A stretch of DNA of 43,449 nt from Ophioceras dolichostomum (taxonomy: Eukaryota; Ascomycota; Sordariomycetes; Magnaporthales; Ophioceraceae). The stretch covers positions 7,098-50,546 of the forward strand of contig PYST01000209.1 in assembly GCA_003049485.1 (NCBI GenBank), in the 5' to 3' direction. This document shows positions 8,653-19,774 of the stretch, piece after piece; the first letter of the stretch is position 1; every line of letters begins with the position of its first letter. Below the pieces are notes generated by a model. It ran no database searches and was not told where the DNA came from. It saw only the letters and a program-made list of their open reading frames with translations. Position numbers and translations under genes: made by a program.

Positions 8653-11187
8653 ATGGTGCTCCATCCCGCAGTACGAGGCACTGTCTGCCTCGCCAGGACA
8701 CCATATTTGTTTAGAACAGTGCTATGCTCTACCCCATTACCATTACGGCCGTCGAGACCATGGCTCCGGCCCGTCGTCGCCGTTGCCCCTGAAAGCTATC
8801 CGAGATTTCTGTCCAGCAGCGGCAACTCGGCAGAGAGGAGCGCTCACCCGCCGCCCACTGCAGACGTCGAAGTCGGATATGATGCGGAACAAGTCATGAC
8901 AGAGCCGAGGCCTGCGGCGCCAGAAGCTACAGAGCCCGAAGCTTTGCAGCCGAAAATCACGCGGCTTGATGATCTCCTAGACTTCACGACGAGTCCGGCC
9001 GCGTCGCCGAAGTCGAGGACGAACCGACAACACGACGATGACGGAACCTCCTCCTCCCCCTCCTCCTCATCCGAAGAACCCGCCGTCTCCTCGACTTGGT
9101 ACCTCGACGTCGAACCACCCCGCCACCCAACCCTCATCCCCCCACCGATCCAGCTCCCCGACACGCCGGCCGACTCCCCCGCCGTGGTCGAGCCGCTGAT
9201 CAAGTACACGGCCGAAGACCTGGGTCTGGACGAGCTTAACCTGCTCGATCTGCGCGAAGTCGACCCGCCTCCTGCGCTCGGCCCCAGTCTGCTCATGCTC
9301 TTCGGCACAGCGCGCAGCGAGCGGCACCTGCACGTCTCCGCGGACCGGCTCGTGCGCTGGTGTCGCGCGCGGGGCATCCACGCAGACGCGGACGGGCTGC
9401 TGGGCCGCAACGAGCTGAAGATCAAACTACGCCGGCTCGCGCGCAAGGCTAAGATGTTGGGTGACAGCTCTTCGTCTGCCTTTGTGGGCCCGGACGGCAA
9501 GCGCGACGACGGGATCAGCACCGGCTGGGTGTGCGTCAACATGGGCACGCTAAACTGGCACATGGAGGAGGCCGTGAAGGCGGACGAGGAGGGGAGGCCG
9601 TCGGGCTTCGGGAGCCCTGTCCAGGGGACGACGGTGGTGGTGCAGATGATGACGGCGGGGAGGAGGGAGGAGCTTGGCCTGGAGAGGCTGTGGGGCGGGA
9701 TACTGAAGAAGTCGATTCGGGACAAGGAGGAGATGGAGGAGGCTGTGGAGAGGGCCGCGCTGCTGCCGCCGGACAGTTCGGAACACAAGGGCAATCACAA
9801 GAGCCGCCGACGACGCAACCAGCCATCATCTTTCGAGCAGACGCTACGGCAGCAACGCCGAAGTCTCAGCACTACATCGGCATTCGCACGTACTGCGGCG
9901 GACAGTCTCCCGATACCGCCTGGTGCTCCTCCTCTTCCCGGCAGCCGGATCGGACTCGTCCCAAACGAGACCGCCAAGACAACCACCACCAGGGCTGACG
10001 AACCCACCCTACCGACGATCTACAACGCCCTGTTATACAACAAGGACGAGAAGCTCCAGTTGATGGACAAGCTCCTCGCTTACCTCGCCGACCTTTCACG
10101 CCACGACCCCGCCGCCGCCGCCAAAGCAGTCGAGTCGTCGTCTATGAACCAACCGCGCACAAGCTTCCTCTCCCTCTGCGACGTCGCGCTCTCCCACCTC
10201 CCACCCCCCGAAACCTTCTCTTTCCGCGTCCGCCTCGCCGTTGCCACCCTGAAGCTCCACCGCCGACGCCGCGGCAACCACCACACCGCCGACGCAGCGA
10301 CCACGGAGCTATGCGAGCTCGTCGACCTGCTAGCCTCCTCAGGCTTACCGTTAACGCGAGCGGATGCGCTAGAGACGACGGAGGCGCTCTTCGCGGCGTC
10401 GGCCTGGACGTCTGCCGAAGCGGCTGCTGAAGCTCGAGCTCGTCTACTGGTGCGTCCCAGGATCGACGTGCTGCTCGGGACGATGCACGAGAGGGGGATT
10501 GCCACGCTTGCGAACGACGTGCTTTTCGCGATGATGCGCGGTTTGGCGGCGGACGTTTCTTCCTCCTCCGGCTTGAGTACGGAGCAGCAGAAGGACAGCA
10601 TTGCGAAAAGACGGCTTCTTCGTCGGGACATCGCGAGGCTGCGCGACGCGGCCCGTCTGCCGTGTCCCACCGACGCTGAGCTGTGGAGCCTGCTGGAGAA
10701 GCTTGGGCCGGCTCCTGCACCTGCACCTGCACCGCTGTCACCATCAGGAGGAGGACCAGCGGGGTCGCACCATCACGCAAGCAGCATCAGCAGATGGGAA
10801 GCAGAAGACGAAAAGGAGTTCTGGGAGATCTGGGGCCTGCCGGACAGGTACACCACCACCACCACCACCACCTCTACGGTCACCGGCACCACCACCACCA
10901 ACCTAGGCAGGTCTCGGGATCTATACTGGAGGCTATTCAGGATGGTGACCAAGAGCGAGGACCCCAGGTTCGCGCAGACGGCGCTGAGACGGTGCGTGAG
11001 CGAGGCGCTGGCCCAGGAGCAGCCGAGGGTGTTTCTGAGGGGCCTCACGGCCGACACGTTGAGGAGGTGCGTCCGGCTCGCGGACCCCAAGGCCGAGACC
11101 GTGGCGGCTACTTTTAGGGCGGGGAGGGTCGTCGAGGGGCAGGTGCCGGAGTTTGTGAGGATTTTGCTTGCGCTGGAGGATTATTAG
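8653..11187 (+). CDS. ATP25: ATPase synthesis protein 25, mitochondrial
   Basis: Single exon, 844 residues. The N-terminus is rich in Arg, Ser, Leu and Pro without acidic residues for about 60 positions, as in a mitochondrial targeting sequence. The Iojap/RsfS-like domain follows: DLREVDPPPALG, GTARSERHLHVSADRL (residues 218-233), GLLGRNELK (248-256) and GWVCVNMG (291-298). In yeast, Atp25 is cleaved. The N-terminal part acts on the mitoribosome and the C-terminal part stabilises the mRNA for ATP synthase subunit 9. The C-terminal half here is long and Ala/Arg-rich, with low-complexity runs near the end: a PAPAPAPA run encoded around 10710-10735 and a Thr tract encoded around 10848-10902. These make the protein longer than the 600-700 residues I expect for the family. 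No intron is needed. Confidence 0.88.
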   Translation: MVLHPAVRGTVCLARTPYLFRTVLCSTPLPLRPSRPWLRPVVAVAPESYPRFLSSSGNSAERSAHPPPTADVEVGYDAEQVMTEPRPAAPEATEPEALQPKITRLDDLLDFTTSPAASPKSRTNRQHDDDGTSSSPSSSSEEPAVSSTWYLDVEPPRHPTLIPPPIQLPDTPADSPAVVEPLIKYTAEDLGLDELNLLDLREVDPPPALGPSLLMLFGTARSERHLHVSADRLVRWCRARGIHADADGLLGRNELKIKLRRLARKAKMLGDSSSSAFVGPDGKRDDGISTGWVCVNMGTLNWHMEEAVKADEEGRPSGFGSPVQGTTVVVQMMTAGRREELGLERLWGGILKKSIRDKEEMEEAVERAALLPPDSSEHKGNHKSRRRRNQPSSFEQTLRQQRRSLSTTSAFARTAADSLPIPPGAPPLPGSRIGLVPNETAKTTTTRADEPTLPTIYNALLYNKDEKLQLMDKLLAYLADLSRHDPAAAAKAVESSSMNQPRTSFLSLCDVALSHLPPPETFSFRVRLAVATLKLHRRRRGNHHTADAATTELCELVDLLASSGLPLTRADALETTEALFAASAWTSAEAAAEARARLLVRPRIDVLLGTMHERGIATLANDVLFAMMRGLAADVSSSSGLSTEQQKDSIAKRRLLRRDIARLRDAARLPCPTDAELWSLLEKLGPAPAPAPAPLSPSGGGPAGSHHHASSISRWEAEDEKEFWEIWGLPDRYTTTTTTTSTVTGTTTTNLGRSRDLYWRLFRMVTKSEDPRFAQTALRRCVSEALAQEQPRVFLRGLTADTLRRCVRLADPKAETVAATFRAGRVVEGQVPEFVRILLALEDY

Positions 11188-13351
11188 GGGTGTGTGTGCT
11201 TTGTTCGTCCGGTTGGTGGACGAAGAGGGAGTCGCCATCGGCTTGCCGGACCCTCGACTTTCCCCCTCCACCTGTCTTTGCATATGTTTCCTCGGATTCT
11301 ACTCTACTTGTATCCGCCCACCTACCTACATACATCGTGTACATTACCTCGCTCTCAGTCGCATATGTTTGAGGAGAGCATCACCAGAGTGGCCCATACA
11401 AAAGCAAATATCTCATCTGTAAGAACATTGTGCCTTCTACTCCACTCTGGGAACTGTGTTGGCAAGTCTCTTCAGGGATGCACACATGCGTACATGTATG
11501 TACCCAGGTACCCACCAACATACAATGTCATTCGTTCTTTCGGACTACAGAGGACAGGCGTGCTCGGTCCCTTGCCTCGAGTCGTTCTCTGGACGTTCTC
11601 GTCATCAGCTTGCACACCAACCCTACGAATCCAGCAGGCAGACGAATGGTGATTCCCAGTCAGATTACAGACTTTGCTGGTGGTACATACATACAGCCGG
11701 AGGCATCATTTGGCGTCATCGGAGACGGAGCCTCAGAAAGGAAGCTAGTTGGGTCTGGGCGGTCGAATATTGCTTGGCGTGGGGTACGGTAGCTTAAAGT
11801 CAAGAAATGCACAAATGGGTGGAACAGGCCTGGCCGACACACCAACCGCGACTATGATTGGGAAGGAGGATGATGATGGACGAGAAGGATGGGTGGGCGC
11901 ATGGCCGTTTGCTACATGTTACGAACTCGATGCAATTTAGATGCATGGCACTTCCGCTCGGTGAGTCGTGGTGTCCCATCGCCCGTCCACACCGATTGTT
12001 CGGGGCGCCTTCGTGGCTCGCCATCATCACAGCTCACAAAATACCACTCCATCCGTATTTGCCTAGTCTGCACCATCGAGTCATTGTATTTAGCCTCGTT
12101 CTCCCGCCCGCGCCAAACCAGAAACCGGGGAGAACTTCGCTTTACACCCGCGCCGTCGCTCGGCACTTCTCGGATTGCTTGCGATGATCTGCAAAGAGCG
12201 AGATCTTATTTTTTCTTGGTTCCCTCTTGGCAATGCTGCCTGCATCACCCACCCACCTCCTCGCCACCGCTCGGCGGCATCCCGTCCCTGTCCTGGTCAG
12301 TCCTCCTGCTGCTCGCGACCGCTCGCACCGATTCATCATTCCGATGATTCACGGAAGCCCGTAGATTGTGTCAACGGCACTTGGAGAATAAGGACCTAGT
12401 TCCACCTGCCCTTTTAAGCTCCGATGGCCCCGGAGGCTCTTGACCTGCCCGTTTCAACGTCGCATCGCTGACCGTCCGTGATGCCAAGCGGAGGGGAGGA
12501 CAAGGAGGAACGCCGTTGCCATGGAGGTCCGGAAGCACGGAGGCTCGAAAACGAACACACGTACGTGCCTTGGCTGCCGCGCGAGTTCTCCGTAGATTAC
12601 TGCAAACCTGTGTAGGTCCCTACTTGAGCTACCTACATTCCGGAAGCGTTTGCTTATCACCTCGACTATGTATGTGGCCATCTCGCGCCTCCATTAGAAG
12701 CAGGGCGGAGATGATGTGCCTCCTTCTGTGGATGTGCGGGTGCGCGGATGCATGTCTTGGGTCGCGGTTGGTGTGTGTTAGATGACGGAGAAGGAAGGAA
12801 GCTGGAAGGCAGGCGACTAGGTAGGGCAGGCAATATCGAAGAGCACAGAGGCCCTCTTGCGTAGGACGAAAGACGAGGGAAGAAATGAGCAAGATGGAGT
12901 CTGAGCCTCGGTCCTTTCTTTCTCTTGCTCCTGTCTTACTGCATATACACCCCGATGGTGCACGACAGGGCTCATGTTGTTTTCTGAGCACGCAAGTATC
13001 CATGCGTACACAGCAAGGCCGAATCGTCGCCGATGCTGCCGCACTGCACCGCATTCGTGCTCGGCTGCCCTTCCGGCTAAAACGACGCAGCCAGACAGAC
13101 AGGCACGCCCCATCTGCCGTGATATAAAAACAAGGCTTTTTGTCCACCCATCCGCCTGCCCGCGTCGACGAGATAAGGGACCTCACGCCTGCGGTTGTCT
13201 CGTCTGCTCTTGGCTCGCGATCATCACATCACAGTCGTGGTACAGGTCGGTCTCTGACTGACCCTGAAGCATACCGAGACCCCGAGGTCCTCCTGCTTTC
13301 AGTCGTCTAAGTGACATCACAAACCACAGACATCATCCATACACTGTAACG
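11188..13351. other. Long spacer downstream of ATP25
   Basis: This is 2.16 kb without a recognisable gene. The open frames are short, overlap on both strands and have no domain signatures. The right end holds a TATA-like element (13123-13130) for the next gene. A long non-coding RNA or a very divergent small gene cannot be ruled out. Confidence 0.55.
13123..13130 (+). promoter_or_regulatory. TATA-like element
   Basis: TATAAAAA lies 222 bases upstream of the ATG at 13352, in otherwise GC-rich sequence. The position fits a core promoter if the 5' UTR is about 190 bases. The call rests on sequence match alone. Confidence 0.4.
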
Positions 13352-15335
13352 ATGCGGCACTCATTGATCGCAGCGGCCCTCGTGGCTGTCACGCGGACGG
13401 TCCTGGCCAAGGAGCAGCAGATCAACCTGGAGACAGACGCCTGGTACAGAACGGGCGCGGCCCACGCAGAGAACATCGCGCACAAGTTGGTAAGGGGAAA
13501 AAGCCGCAGCAGAACTCTCACTCCTCTCGAACCACCGGACAAGGAAGGCGCAGAGCATCATATCGTGCTGACGGCGGCTCTCGCATTCCAATAGGAACAA
13601 TGGGCCGTGCTCGAGGCCGAGGGCGCCTTCGACTCGTCGCAGTACAAGCCGAACTGGGGCCAGAAGAATTACGTCTCCTGCAAGAACGGCAAGGCCGAGC
13701 TCGTTGCTGGTGATCCCCTGTGGACGTTCCAGTGCAAGGATGTGAGTAACCTACCCGACACGAACGCTACTACTACCCGCTAGCTAGCTAGCCAGCACGA
13801 GAGGCGAAATCTTGCCTCGCCTGTCTCGACAGACAGGACGTGCTATTTCCTTGTGTCTTGCCTGCCCAGGTAAGGCAGCCGACACACACCACACCCACTA
13901 ACTTCCCAAAAAGCTCGACCTCTACGACTTCAAATCCCACGCCGACCTCGGCTCGCCCCTCGGCCGCGGCTCCGGCTCCTGGGGATGGACCTCGCCCGAG
14001 ACAGGCCGCGAATTCATAGCGATCGGGCAATTCGACGGCGTGGCTTTTGCGGAGGTGCTACCCTCGTCCGGCAAGCTCTCCTACCTGGGCCGCTTACCCC
14101 CTTACTCCGTTAACTCGCAGTGGCGCGAGATCAAGTCCTACAAGAACTGGCTCGTGGTCGGCTCCGAGGCCGAGGGGCACGGCATCCAGTTCTTCGATCT
14201 GCGGAAGCTGCTGGACGTCGACCTGGCGAGGACGGGGCCTGTCAACTTCACTAACGCGAACGATCTGACGAGCCATTGGTCTGAGGCGCTGCCGTTGGGG
14301 AGGAGCCATAACGTCGTGGTGAATGAAGAGAAGAATTACGTGGCTGCGGTGGGGGCGCAGCCGAGGGGCAACCTGCCGTGTGATTCTGGGTTGCAGTTTT
14401 TGGGTGTGAGTAACCCGGAGGAGCCGGTGTATTTGGGGTGTGCTGCTGGGGATGGGTATGTCCATGACGCGCAGTGCTTGGTTTACAGGGGGCCGGATGT
14501 GGAGTTTTATGGGAGGGATATCTGCTATGGGTATAACGAGAATACTCTGACGATGTGGGTTGCTTCGTGCCTCTCTTTGCTCGCGTCACCCTTCCCCTTC
14601 TGCCCCTCCTCCTCTACACATCCCTGCAGTATCCCCGTTCTCTGCGGCTCCAAGGGCTGGATGGCTTCTTGGAAGAAGGGGAACCGGGGTTCATTACCGG
14701 AAGAAAAGAAATGAGGGAGGTGGAGGGAAAGAGAAAAGTCAACTGTGATGATATCTGACTGACTGATGATGGGAATGGATGGATGAAAACAAACCAGCTA
14801 CGACGTGACCATTAAAAACAGCACTGACATCATCTCGCGCACCACATACGACGGCGCGACGTACACGCACCAGGGATGGGTGATCGACCCCAACTGGCAG
14901 GACTTTCTGGTCCTCGACGACGAGATCGACGAGCGAAACGCCACGGGCCCCGCGGCCGACGGGTACGCGACCACGTACTTCTGGGACATCAGCTCGCTGC
15001 GCAACCCTAAACAAACGGGTATTTTCAAGTCTTCGGCGAAGTCCGTGGACCACAACCAATTCGTGGTGAGGGGTCTGGCGTTCCAGAGCAACTACGGCGC
15101 CGGGCTGAGGATCTTGGACGTCAGCTCGCTGAGGAGGGACGCCACGGGGAAGGGCGTGAAGGAGGTTGCGTTCTTTGACATCCACCCCGACGATGATGCT
15201 GTTGGGGGAAGCCTGAACTACACGGGCACTTGGAGCCATTATCCGTATTTCAAGAGCGGGTTTGTTGTGGTGAACACTATGACGAGGGGCGTGTATGTCG
15301 TTAAGAGGTCGAGTCCATGGTGGTGGCCTTGGTAG
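13352..15335 (+). CDS. Secreted choice-of-anchor-B / LVIVD-repeat protein
   Basis: Four exons (13352-13489, 13595-13741, 13914-14554, 14798-15335) join in frame to 487 residues. Residues 1-19 are a signal peptide ending VLA. The mature part resembles the beta-propeller-like choice-of-anchor-B family. Typical segments are a SHNVVVNEEKNYVAAVG strand, a DGYVHDAQCLVYRGPD block, ENTLTIYDV spanning the last splice junction, a THQGWVIDP block and a final GVYVVK strand. In bacteria such proteins are exported and surface-anchored. In fungi they are secreted proteins of unknown function. Several Asn-X-Ser/Thr sites and a few cysteines fit an extracellular location. No C-terminal GPI signal is visible; the chain ends in a Trp-rich tail. 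The second intron contains two perfect hairpin-forming palindromes. Confidence 0.85.
13779..13792. repeat. 14-bp perfect palindrome in intron 2
   Basis: GCTAGCTAGCTAGC is a perfect palindrome, located 37 bases after the donor of the intron at 13742-13913. Confidence 0.85.
13820..13837. repeat. Perfect 7-bp stem, 4-base loop, intron 2
   Basis: CCTGTCT and AGACAGG are exact complements separated by CGAC. This is a second hairpin in the same intron as the GCTAGC palindrome. Confidence 0.8.
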
Positions 15336-16454
15336 AATGTGGTGGATCTTATTGTGGGAAAGACTTTGGTGGGAGGCGAACGATTCACTCGTGAAGGGCA
15401 GTCGCCTTGGCTGAGAATTACGCGTTATGTAACGTCTGGTAGAAAGATTCTTCGTCTTCCGCTGTCCTGTGCCGCTTTCTTAACACAAAACCAGAGGCTA
15501 GGCCGTCAACCGGCCCGTCTCGCCCACGGTCTCCATCGCCGATACAACTGGGGTACAGAGGATACAGCCGTCGTCTTTCCTGGTTTTCCCGTTTAGAATC
15601 GCAGTTTTCAGAGCTCATGATCGCGAGCTGCTCGTCCCCGAGGACAAGAGGGGGGAAGCTGATGATCACTAGGTACTTAGACAGCTCTTTTTTTCCCTCT
15701 CGCGACACGAGGTAAGAGGCTACCGGTGCTACAACAAGAACAACAAGGTCCGAGGTAGCCCGAAGCGGGGTCAGGGCAGAAACGACCCTACATATCTAGG
15801 TACCTACTGGCAATGGATACCTGCCGAGGGTGCAAGGTCTACATCCCGATGAAGAAGAACAATGGCGCGCCCAGGCACCACACGTGTTTTCAATGTACCC
15901 CCCCCCCCTCCCCCTCTCGGAAAAAAAGAGGAAGGAGCGTGCAGCCATTCATCTAGCAAAGGGACGCAGACGATGCCAAGCGAACGACATCGCCATTACC
16001 CAACGCTCCCCCTGCAACTATCAGGCTGGGTGTAAAGGGGAGCTCCATAACAATACAGGTTCCCTACCGTGCTTCTACTTCGATAACGATTCCGCACGCG
16101 CATTGGATAGTCGCACGACGAAAGAGACCAGAGGTGAGAGAGTTTCACGGTGGTGGGAAAGAAAGAAAGGAAGAAGCGAGGGAGGAATCGCAAACCTTCC
16201 TCGTCCCATTGGTCACTGAATGATCTCTACAACTGAATCGTCGGTCATCATCACAAGTGTCACACAAGACAAAAAAACGAAAGGAGGCACATTTGAAGGA
16301 CTTAGTACCGTGGAGTAAACAGTGGTAGGATAGGACATGGGGAACCGCTGGAAAGGATATAGGTACGGTTATACAGCTGTTATTATCTCGCAGCCAGCCT
16401 ATCAACAAATTAATAACAACATCGGTACCTCCGTCAGCACCGCCCGATCCGGCA
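15336..16454. other. Convergent spacer with C-rich homopolymer
   Basis: This 1.1 kb lies between two facing stop codons. It should hold both 3' UTRs. An 11-base C run (15898-15908), followed by more C-rich sequence, and a short TAGGTACCTAC tract near 15797-15806 are visible. No coding signal was found. Confidence 0.55.
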
Positions 16455-18145
16455 TCACGGCCGGGGGGCGTAGATGCCCGTCGGGGCCTCCAAGGCTCGG
16501 ATGCGGGCGGCGAGGTCCCGCTCCCGGAGCCCCTTCCGCTCCTCCTTGATGGAGGGCGGGCCCGGCTCCTCCTCCAGCTCGTAGCCGTCGTCGCCGTCGT
16601 CCTCGGCCGGGCCGGTGGACGGAGTGGTGGGTTCAGACGCGCGACGGGTCTCTTCTAGTCAGCCCCATCGCGCGCCCGGCCGTTCACCTTGCCGCTCGTC
16701 TCACCGGCCTCGAGCTCCACCTCGGGTCCGGGCTCGGGCTTCGGCTTCGGCGGGGCCTCGTCGTCCTCCTCGGCCTCCTCGGCGGCCGCGGCCGCGGCGT
16801 CGTCATCATCATCGTCGTCGCCTTCGTCTCCATCCCCCTCGCCCTCCCCCTCGCTCTCGCCGGCACGGAGGTCCTCTTGGCTCCCCCGCATGGCCTGGGA
16901 GGAGGAGGCTCCCCCGACGCTGAAGATGCTCCGGACCGAGCCCTGCAGCAGCCCGCCGATCAGGGCCTTGTTGTCGCGGTCCTCGCGCAGCATGTCCTCG
17001 ATCAGCTCCCGCTCGCGCCTGTCCAGCTCCTCGCGCTGCCGCTCGATATCCTTCAGGAGGCGGTCGGCGCGGTCCTCGAGCGCGTTCTTGTTCATCTTCA
17101 TCGCCTTGATCTTGGCGTCCAGCTCGGCCCTCAGCTCGTCGAGCTGCGCGGCGCGCAGGGGGTCCTGCAGCATCTCGGCGAGCTGGACGGCCGCCATCAA
17201 AAGCCTGACGATCCGTCGGCCCGTGGCGGGGAGCCGGTGCACGGCCGTGTGGCGGAGCTCGTGGACGGTCGAGAACGCCTTGCCGATCTGGAAGGCGAGG
17301 GTGGGACCGGGAGGGAGGAGGACGAGCGCGAGCGCGTTGCTGGGCAGGGAAGGACCGTGCCTCTTAAGGACGGCCGCCCACTTCGTCAGCTCGACGGCCT
17401 CGGGGCAGTCCCAGCCGTGCTCGGCGAGCTCGGAGGGGAACCACTTCTTCGCAAAGTCGAAACAGCACTCCTCCAGGACTTGTTGGGCCGTGGTCAGGAT
17501 CAGATGCTGCACCTTGTAGGGAATGTGGATGGGGAAGAGCGACGGGATCTTGGGGTTGGTGGCGGTCTGGGCAGACGCCTCCGCGGGCACCTCGGGGGAA
17601 GCCTTAATGGTAAACACATTCTCGAACTCCTCCACTGGCGTTAGCGGCGGCGGCGGGTCGAGGGCACGCCGAGCCTCCTCCTTTGCCTCCTCCTCCGCCT
17701 CCGTATCGAAGACCTCGTCGTCCCTGTCGCTCACCTCGTCGTCACCAGGCTCGATACCAATAAGACCAGCACGCGTCATCGTCGGCATAGCTGCGACAGA
17801 ACGGGCGACGGCGCCGGCCTCGGAAGCCTCGCGCTCGGCATCACGCTGCGGGCTGGTGCGAAACAGCGCGGGGAACTCGACCTTGGCTCTCAGGTCGGAT
17901 TCGAATATGCGAGCCTCCAGAAGAAGTCGGACGATCTCGAGCAGTTTGGCCTCGCCGAAGTCCTGGTAGAGCTGCTTGAGCGCGGACTTATTCTTGTCGA
18001 GCAGTTTTTTGACCTTCTTCTGCTGACGCACCTGGGCGTCTTGTCCGCTGAAGATGGCCCGGCACACGCGGTAGACGCGCTGTCTGTCCGATAGGGAATA
18101 GAGGACTGGCACGTTCGGGGAGACCTTTGCCGCTGTCGGCGCCAT
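16455..18145 (-). CDS. Conserved-looking coiled-coil protein of unknown function
   Basis: Two exons (18145-16705 and 16654-16455) give 546 residues. I do not recognise the family with confidence. The 50-nt intron has a GTGAGA donor, a GCTGAC branch site and a CTAG acceptor, and joins the exons in frame; without splicing the frame stops at the acceptor itself. Residues 1-120 are basic and helical (RQRVYRVCRAIFSGQD near the start). An acidic linker follows around 135-170. A globular-looking middle has an IPSLFPIHIPYKVQHLIL stretch and then a coiled coil of about 60 residues (LDELRAELDAKI to LIEDMLRED). A Gly/Ser hinge and a long Glu/Asp/Ala low-complexity region precede a charged end whose last residues are GIYAPRP. 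The start chosen is the first Met after the upstream stop that begins a typical MAPTAAK leader; the frame is open 15 codons further. There is no signal peptide or membrane span, so it is probably intracellular. Confidence 0.75.
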
Positions 18146-19774
18146 GGCTGATATATTGGGACGGATATGATATAGAGATAGGGAAATCAAGAGGGTCTGG
18201 TCGGGGAGTGAGTCTTGGTTCTGACGAGGTCGAGGTAAGGTGTAGGGTGATAGCTGTTGAAGGAAGATGGACTGGACGCCGTCTGCTTTGGCGTGGCCGA
18301 AAGGCAGACGGGAATTGGAAGGACTGGAAAGATTCTGGAAAGACTGGAAAGGCGAGAAAGACTGGAAAGACTGGAAGGACGAGAAAGACTAGGAAAGCGA
18401 AGTAGAGGTTTAAGTGCGTCCCTCTTCCTGCAGATGGTCCCAAGAGAAAGGGGGATACGATGTAGGAGAACTCGACAAGCTTTGAATCCTTGCGAGATGG
18501 AAATGCTGGCTGGGTAGAATGGCGCGTGGCCAGCAGCGGAGGCCAGGTTAGGCAGAGCGGAGTGTGCTTGGGTAGGTAGGTACCTGTCGGAAGGTATTTG
18601 CCCCAGCTGGGTGGCCTTCTGGTCGGCCTCCTGCAGCTCAGCAGCCCCGTCAATGTTGGGAAGGAACGAACCAAGAGGGGGGAAAAGGTCGGAATAAAAA
18701 ACCAAGATCATCCTTGGATTTCCAAAGTCCAATGCTCCTCGCCGCAGGTTGGACTACGGTCTTGGTCTGGTACGGCCAGGACGGGAAGCGATTCTGACGA
18801 TGATGGTTGTTGTTTTGCGAGGCACGATGCTCGACTGGTGGGGGAGGAGTTCTCTGCTGCTCGCTCCTTCTGTGCCGAGATGCAACCAGAAGAACTCCGC
18901 ACCTGCAGAGCTTCTCATCAGATTGCCACCTCAGCATCAGATGTCGGTCTCTGTCTACCAATCAGAGCTCCCGTACCTGTCGGCACATTGCTGTCGAGAT
19001 AATTCGCAACTGCCTTCAGCGAACCACCCTGCCGGCTGGCTAGTGGGAACTCTGGAAATTTGTATTGATGTAGAAATGACAGGAGAAAGCAGACAACGAA
19101 AACAACAAGAGGTTGTAATATATAGCGGGGACAGCCAAGCAAAAGCCAGTCATAGACAGACAGCACCGATTCTCGTCGCAATCCCCTTCGTCTCTCCCTT
19201 CTTTGCGTCCATCTTTCCACCTCCTACACTATGTCGAAGAAAACAAAGCAGAAAATGCCCAACGCCCCAAATGCATTTCCATCCGTATCCGATATCCCAA
19301 TAAAGACCGTGTTGTCGCGAGACACACATTATCGTCACAATCCCCAAGCCCAACCCAGTAGTACTAGCAATAGCAGCCCAAGACCATCGACTCCAAGAAT
19401 CCCACACACGCTCTCATCAAAGACAACGGAAATGATTTCCCGCACTTTGGCTCTCGCTTCTTCCACCATAACCCACTCACTCTATTGCAAGCCACTCCTA
19501 CCGTCCCCGGTACTTCTCCGACTACGTAGTAACACACGCCGCGAGATATTCCGTAGACCACCCCGTACAGCACCCTGCCGAACACTCGGCATCTCACCAG
19601 GTGAATCGCTTTGTTGGCTAACTCAGCCACCAAGACGCAAGCAGGGATAAAAATCTCCTCCCGCCAAATCCACATCGATCAGGAGGAACGCAGCACAACG
19701 TGAATGGCGTCCCTGACGTCCTAAAGCGCTGACGAGCAACCATTTCATGCGCTCTAGCGCGCCCAGGAGAAAAT
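18146..19774. other. Spacer upstream of the unknown gene, downstream of the Sna3-like gene
   Basis: This 1.6 kb holds the promoter and leader of the minus-strand gene starting at 18145 and the 3' UTR of the Sna3-like gene. A purine-rich tandem repeat (18317-18398), a TAGGTAGGTACCTG tract near 18570 and a CCAATCAG element at 18958 are visible. The open frames seen do not look coding. Confidence 0.55.
18317..18398. repeat. Purine-rich tandem repeat, GGAAAGACT-type
   Basis: About 80 bases are made of diverged 9-10-base units such as GGAAAGACT, GGAAGGACT and GAGAAAGACT. On the transcribed minus strand this is a CT-rich tract, 170-255 bases upstream of the ATG at 18145, a common feature of fungal promoters and leaders. 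Confidence 0.8.

Noticed and set aside
8844..9794. A 316-codon minus-strand frame
   Set aside because: It is antisense to the conserved RsfS-like domain of ATP25 and is Ser/Arg-rich without motifs.
16689..17644. Two long plus-strand frames over the unknown gene
   Set aside because: Both are antisense to the minus-strand gene; the Ser-only and Gly/Leu-rich products reflect its codon bias.
19231..19650. A 139-codon plus-strand frame starting MSKKTKQKMPN
   Set aside because: It lies antisense to the probable 3' UTR of the Sna3-like gene, is Ser/Pro/Thr-rich throughout and shows no codon bias.
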